From: Nitrospirillum amazonense
GTDB taxonomy: Bacteria; Pseudomonadota; Alphaproteobacteria; Azospirillales; Azospirillaceae
NCBI RefSeq assembly: GCF_007828045.1
Contig: NZ_VITN01000022.1
Span: forward strand, 1 to 64,000
Direction: 5' to 3'
Length of the DNA stretch: 64,000 nt
Position numbers and translations under genes: made by a program. Of this stretch, positions 8,908 through 18,977 are shown piece after piece. Numbering within the stretch: the first letter of the stretch is position 1; the number at the start of each line of letters is the position of its first letter. The notes beneath the pieces are model-generated. The model ran no database searches, was not told the origin of the DNA, and was given only the letters and a program-made list of their open reading frames with translations.

Positions 8908-11355
8908 CTATTCATAGCGCAGGGCGCGCACCGGCTTGGCGGCGGCCACCCGGGCGGCGTGGCCGGCCACTGTCACCCAGGCGATCAGCAGCGCCACCAG
9001 GCCGGCGATGACGAAGACCAGGGGATCGAGATCGACGCGGTAGACGAATTCGCCCAGCCAGCGGCCGGCCAGCACCCAGGCCACCGGCCAGGCGACCAGC
9101 GTCGCCACGACCACCGGCTTGCTGAACTGCCAGACGAGCAGGCGCACGATGTCGGGCACGGTGGCGCCCAGCACCTTGCGCAGCCCGATCTCCTTCGTCC
9201 GCCGCTCCGCCGTGAAGGCCGCCAGGCCGAACAATCCCAAGCAGGCGATCAGGATGGCGAGGCCGGAGAACAGGCCCAGCAGCTGGCCCTGGTGCGCCGT
9301 GGCGGCGTAGGTGTCGCGGATGTGGTCGTCCAGGAATTCCCGCTTCAACGGCAGGTCGGGGTAGAGGCGGCGCCAGGTGTCGTCGATGGCGGCCAAGGTA
9401 CCGGCCCCGCCGCCGGCGGCCACCCGGACCGCCATGACGTCCATGAACCGGGGCTCGATCAGGTAGAGGGTGGGTTCCAGCACCGACTTGGCGCTGTCGA
9501 ACTGCACGTCGTCCACCACGCCGATGACGGTCACGGCCGTGTGGTCGCCATAGATCACCGTGCGTCCCAGGGCCTGTTCCGGGGTGCCCAGGCCCAGGCG
9601 CGTCACAGCCAGGGCGGACAACACGATGCTGTCCCCCTGGGGCGCTTCCTCATCCTCGGGCGCGTCCGGCCGGGTGACCTGGCCGTCCTGGGGGTGGGCC
9701 TGATCGAACAGCCGGCCGGCCAGAACCTTCATGCCCACGGCTTCCATGTAGCCGAAGTCCACCCCCTCGGTGCGCAGCTGCAGTTCCTTCTCCTTGGGCG
9801 TGTCGGGCAGGCGGTAGGAGGAGAAGCGATCGGCGCCGTCGCCCGGCGTCCACAGGCTGCCGCCCGCCGCGATCACACCCGGGATGCGCAGCAGCGCCTC
9901 GCGCAGGGCCTGCTGGTGGGCATGGCCCGCCGGCGTGTCCAGCCCGCGCAGCAACACGACGTTTTCCGGCATGAAACCCAGGCGCTGGGTGCTGGCATAG
10001 CGCGTCTGCTGCAGCATGACGACGGTGGAGATGCCCAGCACAATGGCGGCGGCGAATTGGGCCACCACCAGGATGGCGCGCAGCCGCCCGCCGCCGGCCG
10101 CCATGGGGCCGCCCTTCAGCAGGTCGCCTGGCCGGGGCCGCGACAGGACCAGCGCCGGATAGAGCCCGCCCAGCAGACCCACCACCGCCACCAGGGGCAG
10201 GGATATGGCCGCGATCCACAGGCCCGACATGAAGTGCGCATCCATGCGCAGGTCCAGCAGCGCCAGGAAGCGCGGCATGGCCAGTTCCACCAGCACTAGG
10301 GCCAAGGCGCCGGAGATGAAGGACAGCAGCACCGATTCCGTCAGGAACTGCGCCACCAGAACACCGCGCCGCCCGCCCAGGGTCTTGCGAATGGCCACCT
10401 CCCGCGCGCGCAGGGAGGAGCGGGCGGTGGACAGGTTGATGAAGTTGATCACGGCGATCCCCAGCACCAACGCCCCCACGCCCAGAAAGGTGACCAGCAG
10501 GCTAAGGGGCACGCCGTCGTCGCTGATGCCCTCGACATGCACGCGGGTCAGGGGCTGCAAATCCAGGGTCACGCTGGGCTTGCCGGTGGCGGTATCCAGG
10601 TACTCCGTCATGCGGGCCGCCAGGAAGCCGGGGAAGCGCGCCACCAGGGACGCCGGCTCCACCCCCGACTTCAGCAGCAGGTAGGTGCGCAGGAAGCTGT
10701 GGTGCCATTGGGTGTCGGCCGCCGCGAAAGGCTCATCCCAGCCGTCGTTGAGACGGGTGGCGATGTTGGCCAGCATCTCCATATGGAAGACGGTGTTGGA
10801 CGGCAGGTCGCGGATGACGCCCGCCACCGTCAGCGTCACGCCCGAGGTCAGGGTGACGGCGCGGCCCAGGATGTCGACGCTGGAAAACAGCTTGCGCGCC
10901 GTCCTCTCCGTCAGGACCACGGTGCCGGGCTGGCTGATGGCGGTGGCGGGATCGCCCGCCAGGAACGGCCAGTCGAACAGGCGGAAATAGTCGGCGTCGG
11001 CCAGGGTCAGGCGCACCTCGAACACGGCGCTGTCGCGGCGCACGGCCACGGCGTGGTTCACCACCCGCACCACGGCCTCCGCCTCCGGGAAGTCGCGCGC
11101 CAGGGCGGGGCCCAGGGGCTTGGACTGCGCGGCCACGGTCACCGCCGCCCCGCTGGGCGTGTGGTAGGTACGGATCAGGCGATGGATGCGGTCGGCGTGG
11201 GAGAAGAAGCCGTCATAGTGCATCTCGTGCCAGACGAAGAGGCCGATCATGGCCGCCGTGGCCATGCCCAGCGCCAGGCCGGCGATGTTCAGGGCGGTGT
11301 AGAGGCGCTGGCGCACCAGAACCCGCACGGCGACCTTCAGGAAATTGCCGAACAT
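8908..11355 (-). CDS. FtsX/MacB-like ABC permease, third of four
   Basis: This 815-residue paralogue has the same double layout: N-terminal helix, periplasmic MacB-like domain, three helices with [20 protein letters not shown], then a second periplasmic part and the C-terminal block with [17 protein letters not shown] and ALRYE. The start at ATG 11355 is supported by GGGGGGAGGG about 7 nt upstream; the longer frame from 11391 has no comparable site. It lies 31 bp before the fourth permease and 48 bp after the second. Its periplasmic domains differ more from its sisters than the membrane blocks do, so the four copies may face different substrates or partners. Confidence 0.85.
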   Translation of the reverse strand: MFGNFLKVAVRVLVRQRLYTALNIAGLALGMATAAMIGLFVWHEMHYDGFFSHADRIHRLIRTYHTPSGAAVTVAAQSKPLGPALARDFPEAEAVVRVVNHAVAVRRDSAVFEVRLTLADADYFRLFDWPFLAGDPATAISQPGTVVLTERTARKLFSSVDILGRAVTLTSGVTLTVAGVIRDLPSNTVFHMEMLANIATRLNDGWDEPFAAADTQWHHSFLRTYLLLKSGVEPASLVARFPGFLAARMTEYLDTATGKPSVTLDLQPLTRVHVEGISDDGVPLSLLVTFLGVGALVLGIAVINFINLSTARSSLRAREVAIRKTLGGRRGVLVAQFLTESVLLSFISGALALVLVELAMPRFLALLDLRMDAHFMSGLWIAAISLPLVAVVGLLGGLYPALVLSRPRPGDLLKGGPMAAGGGRLRAILVVAQFAAAIVLGISTVVMLQQTRYASTQRLGFMPENVVLLRGLDTPAGHAHQQALREALLRIPGVIAAGGSLWTPGDGADRFSSYRLPDTPKEKELQLRTEGVDFGYMEAVGMKVLAGRLFDQAHPQDGQVTRPDAPEDEEAPQGDSIVLSALAVTRLGLGTPEQALGRTVIYGDHTAVTVIGVVDDVQFDSAKSVLEPTLYLIEPRFMDVMAVRVAAGGGAGTLAAIDDTWRRLYPDLPLKREFLDDHIRDTYAATAHQGQLLGLFSGLAILIACLGLFGLAAFTAERRTKEIGLRKVLGATVPDIVRLLVWQFSKPVVVATLVAWPVAWVLAGRWLGEFVYRVDLDPLVFVIAGLVALLIAWVTVAGHAARVAAAKPVRALRYE

Positions 11356-11403
11356 AATGCGCCCTCCCCCCTTTGCATTCCCGCTGGCCAATCCCGCCGG
11401 CGC

Positions 11404-13881
11404 CTATTCGTAGCGCAACGCGTCCACCGGCTTGGCCGCCGCCACGCGGGCGGCATGGCCGGCCACGGTCACCCAGGCGATGACCAGGGCCGCCAGCCCG
11501 GCCACGGCGAAGACCAGCGGGTTCAGCGCGATGCGGTAGGCGTAACCCTGCAGCCAGCGGCTGAGCCCCAGCCAGGCCAGCGGCCAGGCGATGAGGTTGG
11601 CCACCATGACCGGCTTGCTGAACTGCCAGACCAGCAGGCGCACGATGTCGGTGACGCCGGCGCCCAGCACCTTGCGCAACCCGATCTCCTTCGTCCGGCG
11701 CTGCGCGGTGAAGGCGGCGAGGCCGAACAGGCCCAGGCAGGCGATCAGGATGGCGAGGCCGGTGAAGCCCGCCAGCAGGGTTCCCTGGCGCGTCTCGCCC
11801 GTGTAGGCGTCGCGGATATGGTCGTCCAGGAACTGCCGGTTCTCGGGGATGGTGGGGAAGGTGTCCTTCCACAGCTGATCGATGGCGGCCAGCGTGGCGG
11901 CCCCGGCGGCGGGCGTCAGGCGCACGGCCATGACGTCCAGGCCCCGTTCGTCCAGCAGGAAGGCAGTGGGCTGCAGTTCCGTGCGGGCGCTGTTGAACTG
12001 CCAATCATCCACCACGCCGATGATGGTCAGCGGATAGTCGACGTCGTAGATCACCTGGCGGCCCACCGCCTCCTCCGCCGTGTGGAAGCCCAGGCGCTGG
12101 ACCGCGCGCCAGGACAGCACCACCGTGCGGCCCAGGGGGTCGGTGGGGCGCACATTGTTGATACCCTCGGCCGGTGCCGCCGCCTTGGGATCGCGCAGTG
12201 CGTCCGCCGTGGCGGCGCGGTCGAACAGGCGGCCGGCCAGCAGGCGCACGCCCATGGCCTGCAGGTAGTCGTGCCCGATGAATTCGCTGCGGAAGACGAT
12301 GGTGCCGTCGTCCACCGTGCCGGGCACGTGATAGTTGTCGGTGCTGTCCGACCCGTCGCTGGGCGCGTGGAAACTGGCGCCCGCCTGGCCCACGCCCGGG
12401 ATGCGCAGCAGCGCCTGGCGGAAGCTTTCGATGTGGGCGCGCGCCTCCGGCTGGTGCAGTTCGCGCATCAGCAGCACGCCTTCGGCGTTGAAGCCCAGCT
12501 GCTGGCTGCTGACGTAGCGCGTCTGCTGGAAGATGACGACGGTGGAGATGGCCAGCAGGATGGCGGCGCTGAACTGCGCCACCACCAGCAGGGTGCGCAC
12601 CGCCGACCCGCCCGATGCCACCGTCCCGCCTCTCAGCAGGACCGAGGCGGTGGGCCGCGACAGGACCAGCGCGGGATAAAGGCCGGCCAGCCCGCCCACC
12701 GCCAGCACCCCCGCCAATTCCGCCACCAGCAGCCAGGGGCTGTAGAGGTAGCCCCGGTCAAACCGGATGCCCAGCGCGGACACGAAGGTGGGCATGAGCA
12801 CTTCCAGCAGGACGTACCCCAGCACCGCCGCCACCAGGGTCAGCAGCACCGATTCCACGATGAACTGCCCGATCAGCATGCCGCGCGGCGCACCCAGCGC
12901 CTTGCGCACCGCCACCTCGCGCACCCTGAGGGAGGATCGCGCGGTCGACAGGTTGACGAAGTTGACGACGGCGATGCCCAGCACCACGGCGGCCACGGCC
13001 AGCAGGCCATGCAGCACGCCCAGCAGGTTGGCGCTGACCCCGGTGGGATCGGTGTGGATATGGGTTAGGCCGGTCAGCACCAGGGCCTTGGCCGGCTTGT
13101 TGGTGCCGGTCGACAGATAGTTGGGGTCGCGCGCCGCCAGGAAAGCCGGGAACCGCGCCGTCAGCGCCGCCGGATCGGTGCCGGGCTTCACCAGGATGTA
13201 GGTCCGGATGAAGTTGGTGTTCCACACCGTGTCCATCCGGGTGAACCAGCCGTCGAAGTTATCGCCCAGCCGGGTCCCGATGTTGGTCAGCATGGCGTCG
13301 CGCCGCAGGTGGGTGTTGGTCGGCAGATCGCGGATGACGCCGCTGACCGTCAGGCTGATACCGTTGGTCAGCGTCAGCGTGCGGCCCAGAATATCCACGC
13401 CATTGAAATACTTGCGCGCCAGGCTTTCCGGCAGCACGACGGTGCCCGGGGCGGCCAGCGCCGTGCCGGGGTCGCCAGCGATGAAGGGCAGGTCGAACAG
13501 CCGGAAGAAATCGCCGTCCACCACCTGTATCCGCTCGCGAAAGGCGTTACCGTCGCGCGACACCACGACTGAATCGCTGTCGATGCGCACCATGGCCTCG
13601 ACCTCGGGGAAATCCTGCTTCAGCGCCGGACCCAGGGGCTTGGCCGTGGAATCGTAGGTGATGGGCATGCGGCCGGGCACGAATTCCGTCTTGTCCACGC
13701 GGTAGATTTGCCCCGCCTTGCTGAAGAAGCCGTCGTAGTGCGTTTCATGCCAGACATAGAGGCCCAGCATGCTGGCGGCGGCGATGCCGATGGCGAGGCC
13801 GGCCACGTTCAGCAGGGTGTACAGCCGGTCGCGCACCAGGATGCGCACCGCCACCCGCAGGAAATTGCCCAACATCTTCAT
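11404..13881 (-). CDS. FtsX/MacB-like ABC permease, second of four
   Basis: The product has 825 residues with two MacB-type halves as in its sisters. Conserved cytoplasmic-loop signatures are NLSTARSSLRVREVAVRKALGA and [17 protein letters not shown], and it ends DALRYE. ATG 13881 (MKMLGNFLRVAVRIL) has AAAGGAG 8 nt upstream, and this ribosome site overlaps the stop codon of the first permease gene 13 bp away, so translation is likely coupled. The membrane blocks are nearly the same as in the neighbours, which suggests tandem duplication. The function follows from the operon: export or mechanotransmission with the shared ATPase. Confidence 0.85.
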   Translation of the reverse strand: MKMLGNFLRVAVRILVRDRLYTLLNVAGLAIGIAAASMLGLYVWHETHYDGFFSKAGQIYRVDKTEFVPGRMPITYDSTAKPLGPALKQDFPEVEAMVRIDSDSVVVSRDGNAFRERIQVVDGDFFRLFDLPFIAGDPGTALAAPGTVVLPESLARKYFNGVDILGRTLTLTNGISLTVSGVIRDLPTNTHLRRDAMLTNIGTRLGDNFDGWFTRMDTVWNTNFIRTYILVKPGTDPAALTARFPAFLAARDPNYLSTGTNKPAKALVLTGLTHIHTDPTGVSANLLGVLHGLLAVAAVVLGIAVVNFVNLSTARSSLRVREVAVRKALGAPRGMLIGQFIVESVLLTLVAAVLGYVLLEVLMPTFVSALGIRFDRGYLYSPWLLVAELAGVLAVGGLAGLYPALVLSRPTASVLLRGGTVASGGSAVRTLLVVAQFSAAILLAISTVVIFQQTRYVSSQQLGFNAEGVLLMRELHQPEARAHIESFRQALLRIPGVGQAGASFHAPSDGSDSTDNYHVPGTVDDGTIVFRSEFIGHDYLQAMGVRLLAGRLFDRAATADALRDPKAAAPAEGINNVRPTDPLGRTVVLSWRAVQRLGFHTAEEAVGRQVIYDVDYPLTIIGVVDDWQFNSARTELQPTAFLLDERGLDVMAVRLTPAAGAATLAAIDQLWKDTFPTIPENRQFLDDHIRDAYTGETRQGTLLAGFTGLAILIACLGLFGLAAFTAQRRTKEIGLRKVLGAGVTDIVRLLVWQFSKPVMVANLIAWPLAWLGLSRWLQGYAYRIALNPLVFAVAGLAALVIAWVTVAGHAARVAAAKPVDALRYE

Positions 13882-13894
13882 GACCGGGACTCCT

Positions 13895-16357
13895 TTACTC
13901 ATACCGCAGGGCGACGACGGGTTTGGTGGCCGCCACCCGGGCGGCGTGCAGCCCCACCGTGGCCCAGGCGACCATCAGGGCCGACAGGCCGGACGCCACG
14001 AACAGCAGGGGATTGAGGGAAACGCGGTCGGCGAAGCCGTCCAGCCAGTGGCGCATGGCGACCCAGGCTATGGGCCAGGCGATCAGGTTGGCCACCAGCA
14101 CGGGCTTGGAGAACTGCCAGACCAGCAGGCGCACGATGTCGGTGACGCCGGCGCCCAGCACCTTGCGCAGCCCGATCTCCTTGGTTCGCCGCTCGGCGGT
14201 GAAGGAGGCGAGACCGAACAGGCCCAGGGCGGCGATGACGATGGCGAGGCCGGAGAAGGCGGCGAACAGCTGGCCGGTCTTGATCTCGCGCTCGTAAACG
14301 CTTTGCAGTTGGGCATCCAGGAACACCCGGGGCACCGGCCGGTCCGGCATCATCTGCCGCCAGGTCCGGTCGATCAGGTCCAAGGCGCCGGGCATCTCCC
14401 CCGCCTTCACCCGGATGAGCAGTTGGCCATCGCTGGGGGAGGGCGCCACGAAGAAGATCTGCGGCGCCACGGCGGTGTGGACACTGGCTTGGTGGAAGTC
14501 CTCCACCACGCCCACCACGGTCATTTCTATACCCGCGCTGCCCAGGTTGCTGGGCAGTATAAGCAGCTGACCCACCGCCGCCTCGGGCGTCGGGTAGCCC
14601 AGGCGCTGAACGGCGGCACGGTTCAGGATCAGGCCGCCGTGACGCATCTTTTCCGGGTGGGCCGGATCGGCGGGGGAGAGCGTGTCGGCGGCCGACCGCC
14701 GGTCGAAAACGCGGCCGGCCAGCAGCGGCACCCCCAGGGCGGCGAAATAGTCGAAATCCACGGCGTCCTGGCGCAGCACCACCCCGTCATCGACCGTGGC
14801 GCCTGGACGGTGCACCCCGGTATTGTTTTCCGTGCCGCTGCCCGGATAGGACTGGGCCAGGGACGCCGCGACGATGCGCGGATCCTGGCGCAAGGCGTCC
14901 CGCAAGGTTTCCGCCTTTCGCACATCAGGACCGTACAGATCCGTCAGGATGACCACGTCTTCCTTGTTGAAGCCCAGCGCCCGCCCCTGGGCGTAGGCCA
15001 GCTGGCCGTAAACCACGCCTGTCGCCACCATCAGGCTGATGGAAATAGCGAACTGCAACACCACCAGGACCACGCGGAGACGCCCGCCCGCCCCGCTGCC
15101 GCCGCTGTTGCCCTTCAGCACCGGACCCGGCTGGAAGGCGGACAGGAAGACGGCCGGATAAAGCCCCCCCACGCCGCCCACCACCAGGACCAGAGCCGCC
15201 AGGCAGCCCAGCACGCGCCCGTCGCGCAGATAATCGAAGGCCAGCGACGGCTTGCCCAGGAAGGTGGTGAAGGACGGCAGCAGCATCTCCACCAGCGCCA
15301 CCGCCAGGATCAGGGACAAGGTGGTCAACAGGATGGACTCGCCCAGGAACTGCACCATGATCTGGCCACGGCTGGCGCCCACCACCTTGCGCAAGGCCAC
15401 CTCGCGTGCCCGCAAGGACGCCCGCGCCGTCGCCAGGTTCATGAAGTTGATGCAGGCAATGGCCAGGACCAGCACGGCGACGGCGGTAAAGATGCCGATC
15501 TCAAGGGGGCTGGTGCCCTCCACCATGGCGTTGCGCACGGGATGCAGGTGGGCTTCGGTCAGCGGCACCAGGAAGAATTTGAACACGTCGCCCAGATGAA
15601 CCTCACCGGTATTGCTGCGGATGGGCGGTATGGCGGCGCCGAAGGCGGGAAGCCCCGCCTGGATGGCATCAGCGTCGGCGCCCGGCTTCAGCTTCAGGAA
15701 GGTCATGGCGATCAGGCCGCCCCAATGTTCCCGCAGGTAATCCGGAAGCTGGTTGGCCGGGCTGTCCATGGGCAGCAGCAGGGCGAAGGCGAACTGGGTG
15801 TTGGGCGGCAGGTCGCGCACCACGCCGGTCACGCGCAGCAGGTGGCCGTCCACCAGCAGCGTCCGGCCCAGCGGGTCGGCGTCGCCGAAATACTTGGCGG
15901 CGGTCTTGCGCGTCAGCACCACGGAATTGGGATCGTCCAGGGCCGTGGCGCGGGCGCCCGCCAGGAAGGGCCAGTCGAACAGGCGGAAGAAGCTGGCGTC
16001 GGCCACGGCCGCCGGTTCGCTGAACAGCGTCTCGTCCCGCTTGAGGCTGGAGGTCTGGGCCGCGACGCGGGCCACGTCCGCCACCTGGGGGAAGGCCTGC
16101 TTCAGCGCCGGACCCACCGGCATGGGTAGCGACGCCCCGTCCTCCGGCGCGCGGCCGGGCAGGGTGGCGGTGACCAGCACCTGCTGGATGCGATCAACGT
16201 CGGTGACGTCGCGGTCGTAGGTCAGTTCGTTATGGACGAACAGGCCGATCAGGATGGCCGCCGCCAGGCCCAGCGCCAGCCCGGCCACGGTGATGGCGGA
16301 ATAGAGCTTGTGCTTGACCAGCATGCGCAACGCCACGGTCAGGTAGTTGGCGAACAT
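13895..16357 (-). CDS. FtsX/MacB-like ABC permease, first of four
   Basis: The 820-residue product is the most divergent of the four, starting [20 protein letters not shown]. It keeps the common plan: N-terminal helix, periplasmic core, three helices with [22 protein letters not shown], a second periplasmic core and a final FtsX block with [17 protein letters not shown] and ALRYE. GGGGGAA lies 9 nt before the ATG. It is 72 bp after the ATPase gene. Because each of these proteins already holds two four-helix halves, one copy could make a complete transporter with an ATPase dimer. Confidence 0.85.
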   Translation of the reverse strand: MFANYLTVALRMLVKHKLYSAITVAGLALGLAAAILIGLFVHNELTYDRDVTDVDRIQQVLVTATLPGRAPEDGASLPMPVGPALKQAFPQVADVARVAAQTSSLKRDETLFSEPAAVADASFFRLFDWPFLAGARATALDDPNSVVLTRKTAAKYFGDADPLGRTLLVDGHLLRVTGVVRDLPPNTQFAFALLLPMDSPANQLPDYLREHWGGLIAMTFLKLKPGADADAIQAGLPAFGAAIPPIRSNTGEVHLGDVFKFFLVPLTEAHLHPVRNAMVEGTSPLEIGIFTAVAVLVLAIACINFMNLATARASLRAREVALRKVVGASRGQIMVQFLGESILLTTLSLILAVALVEMLLPSFTTFLGKPSLAFDYLRDGRVLGCLAALVLVVGGVGGLYPAVFLSAFQPGPVLKGNSGGSGAGGRLRVVLVVLQFAISISLMVATGVVYGQLAYAQGRALGFNKEDVVILTDLYGPDVRKAETLRDALRQDPRIVAASLAQSYPGSGTENNTGVHRPGATVDDGVVLRQDAVDFDYFAALGVPLLAGRVFDRRSAADTLSPADPAHPEKMRHGGLILNRAAVQRLGYPTPEAAVGQLLILPSNLGSAGIEMTVVGVVEDFHQASVHTAVAPQIFFVAPSPSDGQLLIRVKAGEMPGALDLIDRTWRQMMPDRPVPRVFLDAQLQSVYEREIKTGQLFAAFSGLAIVIAALGLFGLASFTAERRTKEIGLRKVLGAGVTDIVRLLVWQFSKPVLVANLIAWPIAWVAMRHWLDGFADRVSLNPLLFVASGLSALMVAWATVGLHAARVAATKPVVALRYE

Positions 16358-16429
16358 GGGGCGGCATTCCCCCTTTCCGGCGAAGGGCGGCGGCAGACAG
16401 CGGGCAGGCGGACGGACGGAAGCGCGGCG

Positions 16430-17119
<690 letters not shown>

Positions 17120-17163
17120 CCCCGTCTTATGACAACAAATTCAATGATCGTTTCGTAGGCGGA

Positions 17164-18540
17164 TCAATTCAGTTCGATACGGTCCATGCGGGCCAGGTCG
17201 CCGTAGGAGGAGACGATGACCCGCTCGCCCGCCGCCAGGCCGTCGCGCACCTCGATCATCTGGGCGTTGCGCCGGCCCAGGTGCACGCGCCGCTTCTCGG
17301 CATAGGTTCCGCCCGGCTGTACCACGAAGATCCAGTCGCCGCCCGTGTCCTGGTAGAAGCCGCCGTTAGGGATCAACAGCGCGGTGGTGGCCGCGCCCAG
17401 CTTCAGGCGCATCTGCAGGGTCTGGCCGCTGCGGATATCCTGCGGCGCGGCGCCCAAGAATTCCAGATCCACCTGGAACTGGCCGTCGCGGACCTGCGGG
17501 TAAATCTTGGCGACCTTCAGCTTGTACTCCCCGGCGCCGATGGCGGCCTCCGCCGTCTGGCCCAGTTCCAGGCGCGACAGATAGAACTCGTCCATCTGGG
17601 CCTGGACCTTGAAGCCGTCGTCGCGGTCGATGCGGCCCAGGCGCTCGCCCTTTTGCTTGGTCTGGCCGATCTCCACGTCCAGCACGGTGATCTGGCCGTC
17701 CACCGGCGCCCGCACCACCAGGCTGTCCAGGTTCTTGCGCGCCATGGCCAGGTTTTCCTCCAGGCGGCGGGTGCTGTCCTGCATCTCGGTGTACTGGCTG
17801 GCGCGCATCTTGTCGGTGGTGCGCATGGTCTCCAGCGTCAGGTCGCGCCGGCGCTCATACCATTTGATCTGGTCGCGGATGATATCGATGTCGCGTTGCG
17901 AGGACGCGCCCGTCTTGATCAGCGCCGTCTTGCGCTCCAGGTCCTTGGACAGCCAGGAGACATTGTAGTCGCACTCCGCCAGTTCACGCTGGTTGCTGAT
18001 GCGGTTGGTTTCCAGCTGTAACTCGGTGTCGTGCAGGCGGTTGATCTGTTCCATCACCTGCGCCTCGCGCGAGATGATGTCCAGCTGCAGTTGGGTGTTG
18101 GACAGCTCCACCAGCGGCTGGCCGGCCTTCACCTTCTGGCCCACCTCCACCAGCTTCTTTTCCACCCGGCCGCCCTCGATGCTGTCGAGATAGACGCTGT
18201 TCAGCGGTTCCACCGCGCCGCGCACCGGGATGAAATCCTCGAACGTGCCCTGGGATACCGTGGCCACGGTCAGGCGCGATTCCGCCACCCGCACCGTCTG
18301 GCCGCCCTGGGTCTGGGTCAGGACCGCGGCCCCGCCGGCCAGGGCCAGCAGCGCCGCGCCAGCCGCCCAGGCGCGCTTGTCGGTGCGGGCGCGGTGGACC
18401 CAGCCCTTCCAGCCCTTGGGCTTTTCCACACGGCGGTCCATGCCGATGCCCATGCCGCCGGTGCCGCCCACGCCCGTCGCCTTGACGATGTGGACACCGC
18501 CAACGGAACCCTCCACGCTGGGCGAACCCGGCGCGCCCAT
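17164..18540 (-). CDS. Membrane fusion protein (MacA/HlyD-like) of the export operon
   Basis: This 458-residue periplasmic adaptor has a long Gly-rich cytoplasmic N terminus, one membrane helix (about residues 52-70), then beta-barrel and lipoyl halves (FIPVRGAVEPLNSVYLDSIEGG and DSLVVRAPVDGQITVLDVEIGQ) around an alpha-helical hairpin (about 150-280). The start at ATG 18540 overlaps the stop of the 52-residue gene in the arrangement TGATG; the longer frame from 18765 runs through that gene and is not real. It should bridge the ABC permeases to an outer-membrane TolC-type channel encoded elsewhere. Confidence 0.88.
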   Translation of the reverse strand: MGAPGSPSVEGSVGGVHIVKATGVGGTGGMGIGMDRRVEKPKGWKGWVHRARTDKRAWAAGAALLALAGGAAVLTQTQGGQTVRVAESRLTVATVSQGTFEDFIPVRGAVEPLNSVYLDSIEGGRVEKKLVEVGQKVKAGQPLVELSNTQLQLDIISREAQVMEQINRLHDTELQLETNRISNQRELAECDYNVSWLSKDLERKTALIKTGASSQRDIDIIRDQIKWYERRRDLTLETMRTTDKMRASQYTEMQDSTRRLEENLAMARKNLDSLVVRAPVDGQITVLDVEIGQTKQKGERLGRIDRDDGFKVQAQMDEFYLSRLELGQTAEAAIGAGEYKLKVAKIYPQVRDGQFQVDLEFLGAAPQDIRSGQTLQMRLKLGAATTALLIPNGGFYQDTGGDWIFVVQPGGTYAEKRRVHLGRRNAQMIEVRDGLAAGERVIVSSYGDLARMDRIELN

Positions 18541-18698
18541 CACAGCGCCCCCAGGCAACGGATGGCCACCACCAGCAGGGCGCTGACCAGCCACAGGTCC
18601 GGATTGACCGACAGCAGCGCATCCTCGACCCGCTCGATCAGCGACCGGGTATCGGCGACCTCTTGCATATCCATCAGGATGTCGTTCCGGACCATCAT
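18540..18698 (-). CDS. 52-residue single-helix membrane peptide, first gene of export operon
   Basis: A short frame encodes 52 residues: a charged N-terminal part (MMVRNDILMDMQEVADTRSL, ERVEDALLS) and a C-terminal hydrophobic segment (DLWLVSALLVVAIRCLGAL, residues 34-52) with one Cys. A ribosome site with GGAAGTGGGG lies before the tandem ATGs at 18698/18695. Its TGA overlaps the ATG of the fusion protein gene (TGATG), so the two are translationally coupled. It is the first gene after the sigma-54-type promoter. It may be a small transporter subunit, a regulatory membrane peptide or an export substrate; the sequence does not decide. Confidence 0.65.
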   Translation of the reverse strand: MMVRNDILMDMQEVADTRSLIERVEDALLSVNPDLWLVSALLVVAIRCLGAL

Positions 18699-18780
18699 AA
18701 CCCCACTTCCTTTTCAGTCGGACAGGGCAGGCCGGGAAGGGACCACCCCGCCAGCGCCCAATCACGAAGCGGACGCTGCG

Positions 18781-18807
18781 GGCTTCCCATTGGCAAAGGA
18801 TATGCCA
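18781..18807 (-). promoter_or_regulatory. Sigma-54 (-24/-12) promoter of the export operon
   Basis: Read on the minus strand, TGGCATATCCTTTGC (18807-18793) matches the RpoN consensus TGGCAYR-N4-TTGC, with the GG and GC doublets exactly 12 bp apart. The start site would be near 18781, about 83 bp before the 52-residue gene. An IHF match and a two-copy inverted repeat lie upstream at the usual distances. Confidence 0.75.
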
Positions 18808-18825
18808 GATCCAGATTTATTTATT

Positions 18826-18838
18826 TATCAATGGGTTG
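18826..18838. promoter_or_regulatory. IHF binding site
   Basis: TATCAATGGGTTG matches the IHF consensus WATCAANNNNTTR at every defined base and is flanked by an AT-rich run (18816-18826). It lies between the -24/-12 promoter and the upstream activator sites, around -45 to -57, where IHF bends DNA in sigma-54 promoters. Confidence 0.65.
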
Positions 18839-18852
18839 GACACAAACATCGG

Positions 18853-18885
18853 CGTCCGGATGCGAACACTGTCCGGATGCGGACA
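18853..18885. promoter_or_regulatory. Tandem upstream activator sites for a sigma-54 enhancer-binding protein
   Basis: TGTCCGGATGCGGACA (18870-18885) is a perfect inverted repeat with TGTCCG/CGGACA arms around GATG. An imperfect copy, CGTCCGGATGCGAACA, lies at 18853-18868, shifted by 17 bp. The centres fall near -80 and -97 from the predicted start. This pattern is typical for dimers of an NtrC-family activator. The cognate activator is not adjacent. Confidence 0.65.
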
Positions 18886-18977
18886 CCCGCCGCCGTGTGA
18901 ATCCGAACTCTCCGCCAAAATAGCTGGGACGGGACCACCCTTTGGCAGCCCCGCCCCGCCTCAAGCCCGAATAGCCG

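Noticed and set aside
10537-16129. Very long plus-strand frames antisense to the permeases
   Set aside because: Translations are rich in Gln, His, Gly and Arg, typical of the antisense of GC-rich coding DNA; the minus strand holds clear permease motifs.
17164-18765. Fusion protein starting at 18765
   Set aside because: This frame crosses the whole 52-residue gene and its promoter-proximal region; ATG 18540 in the TGATG overlap fits better.
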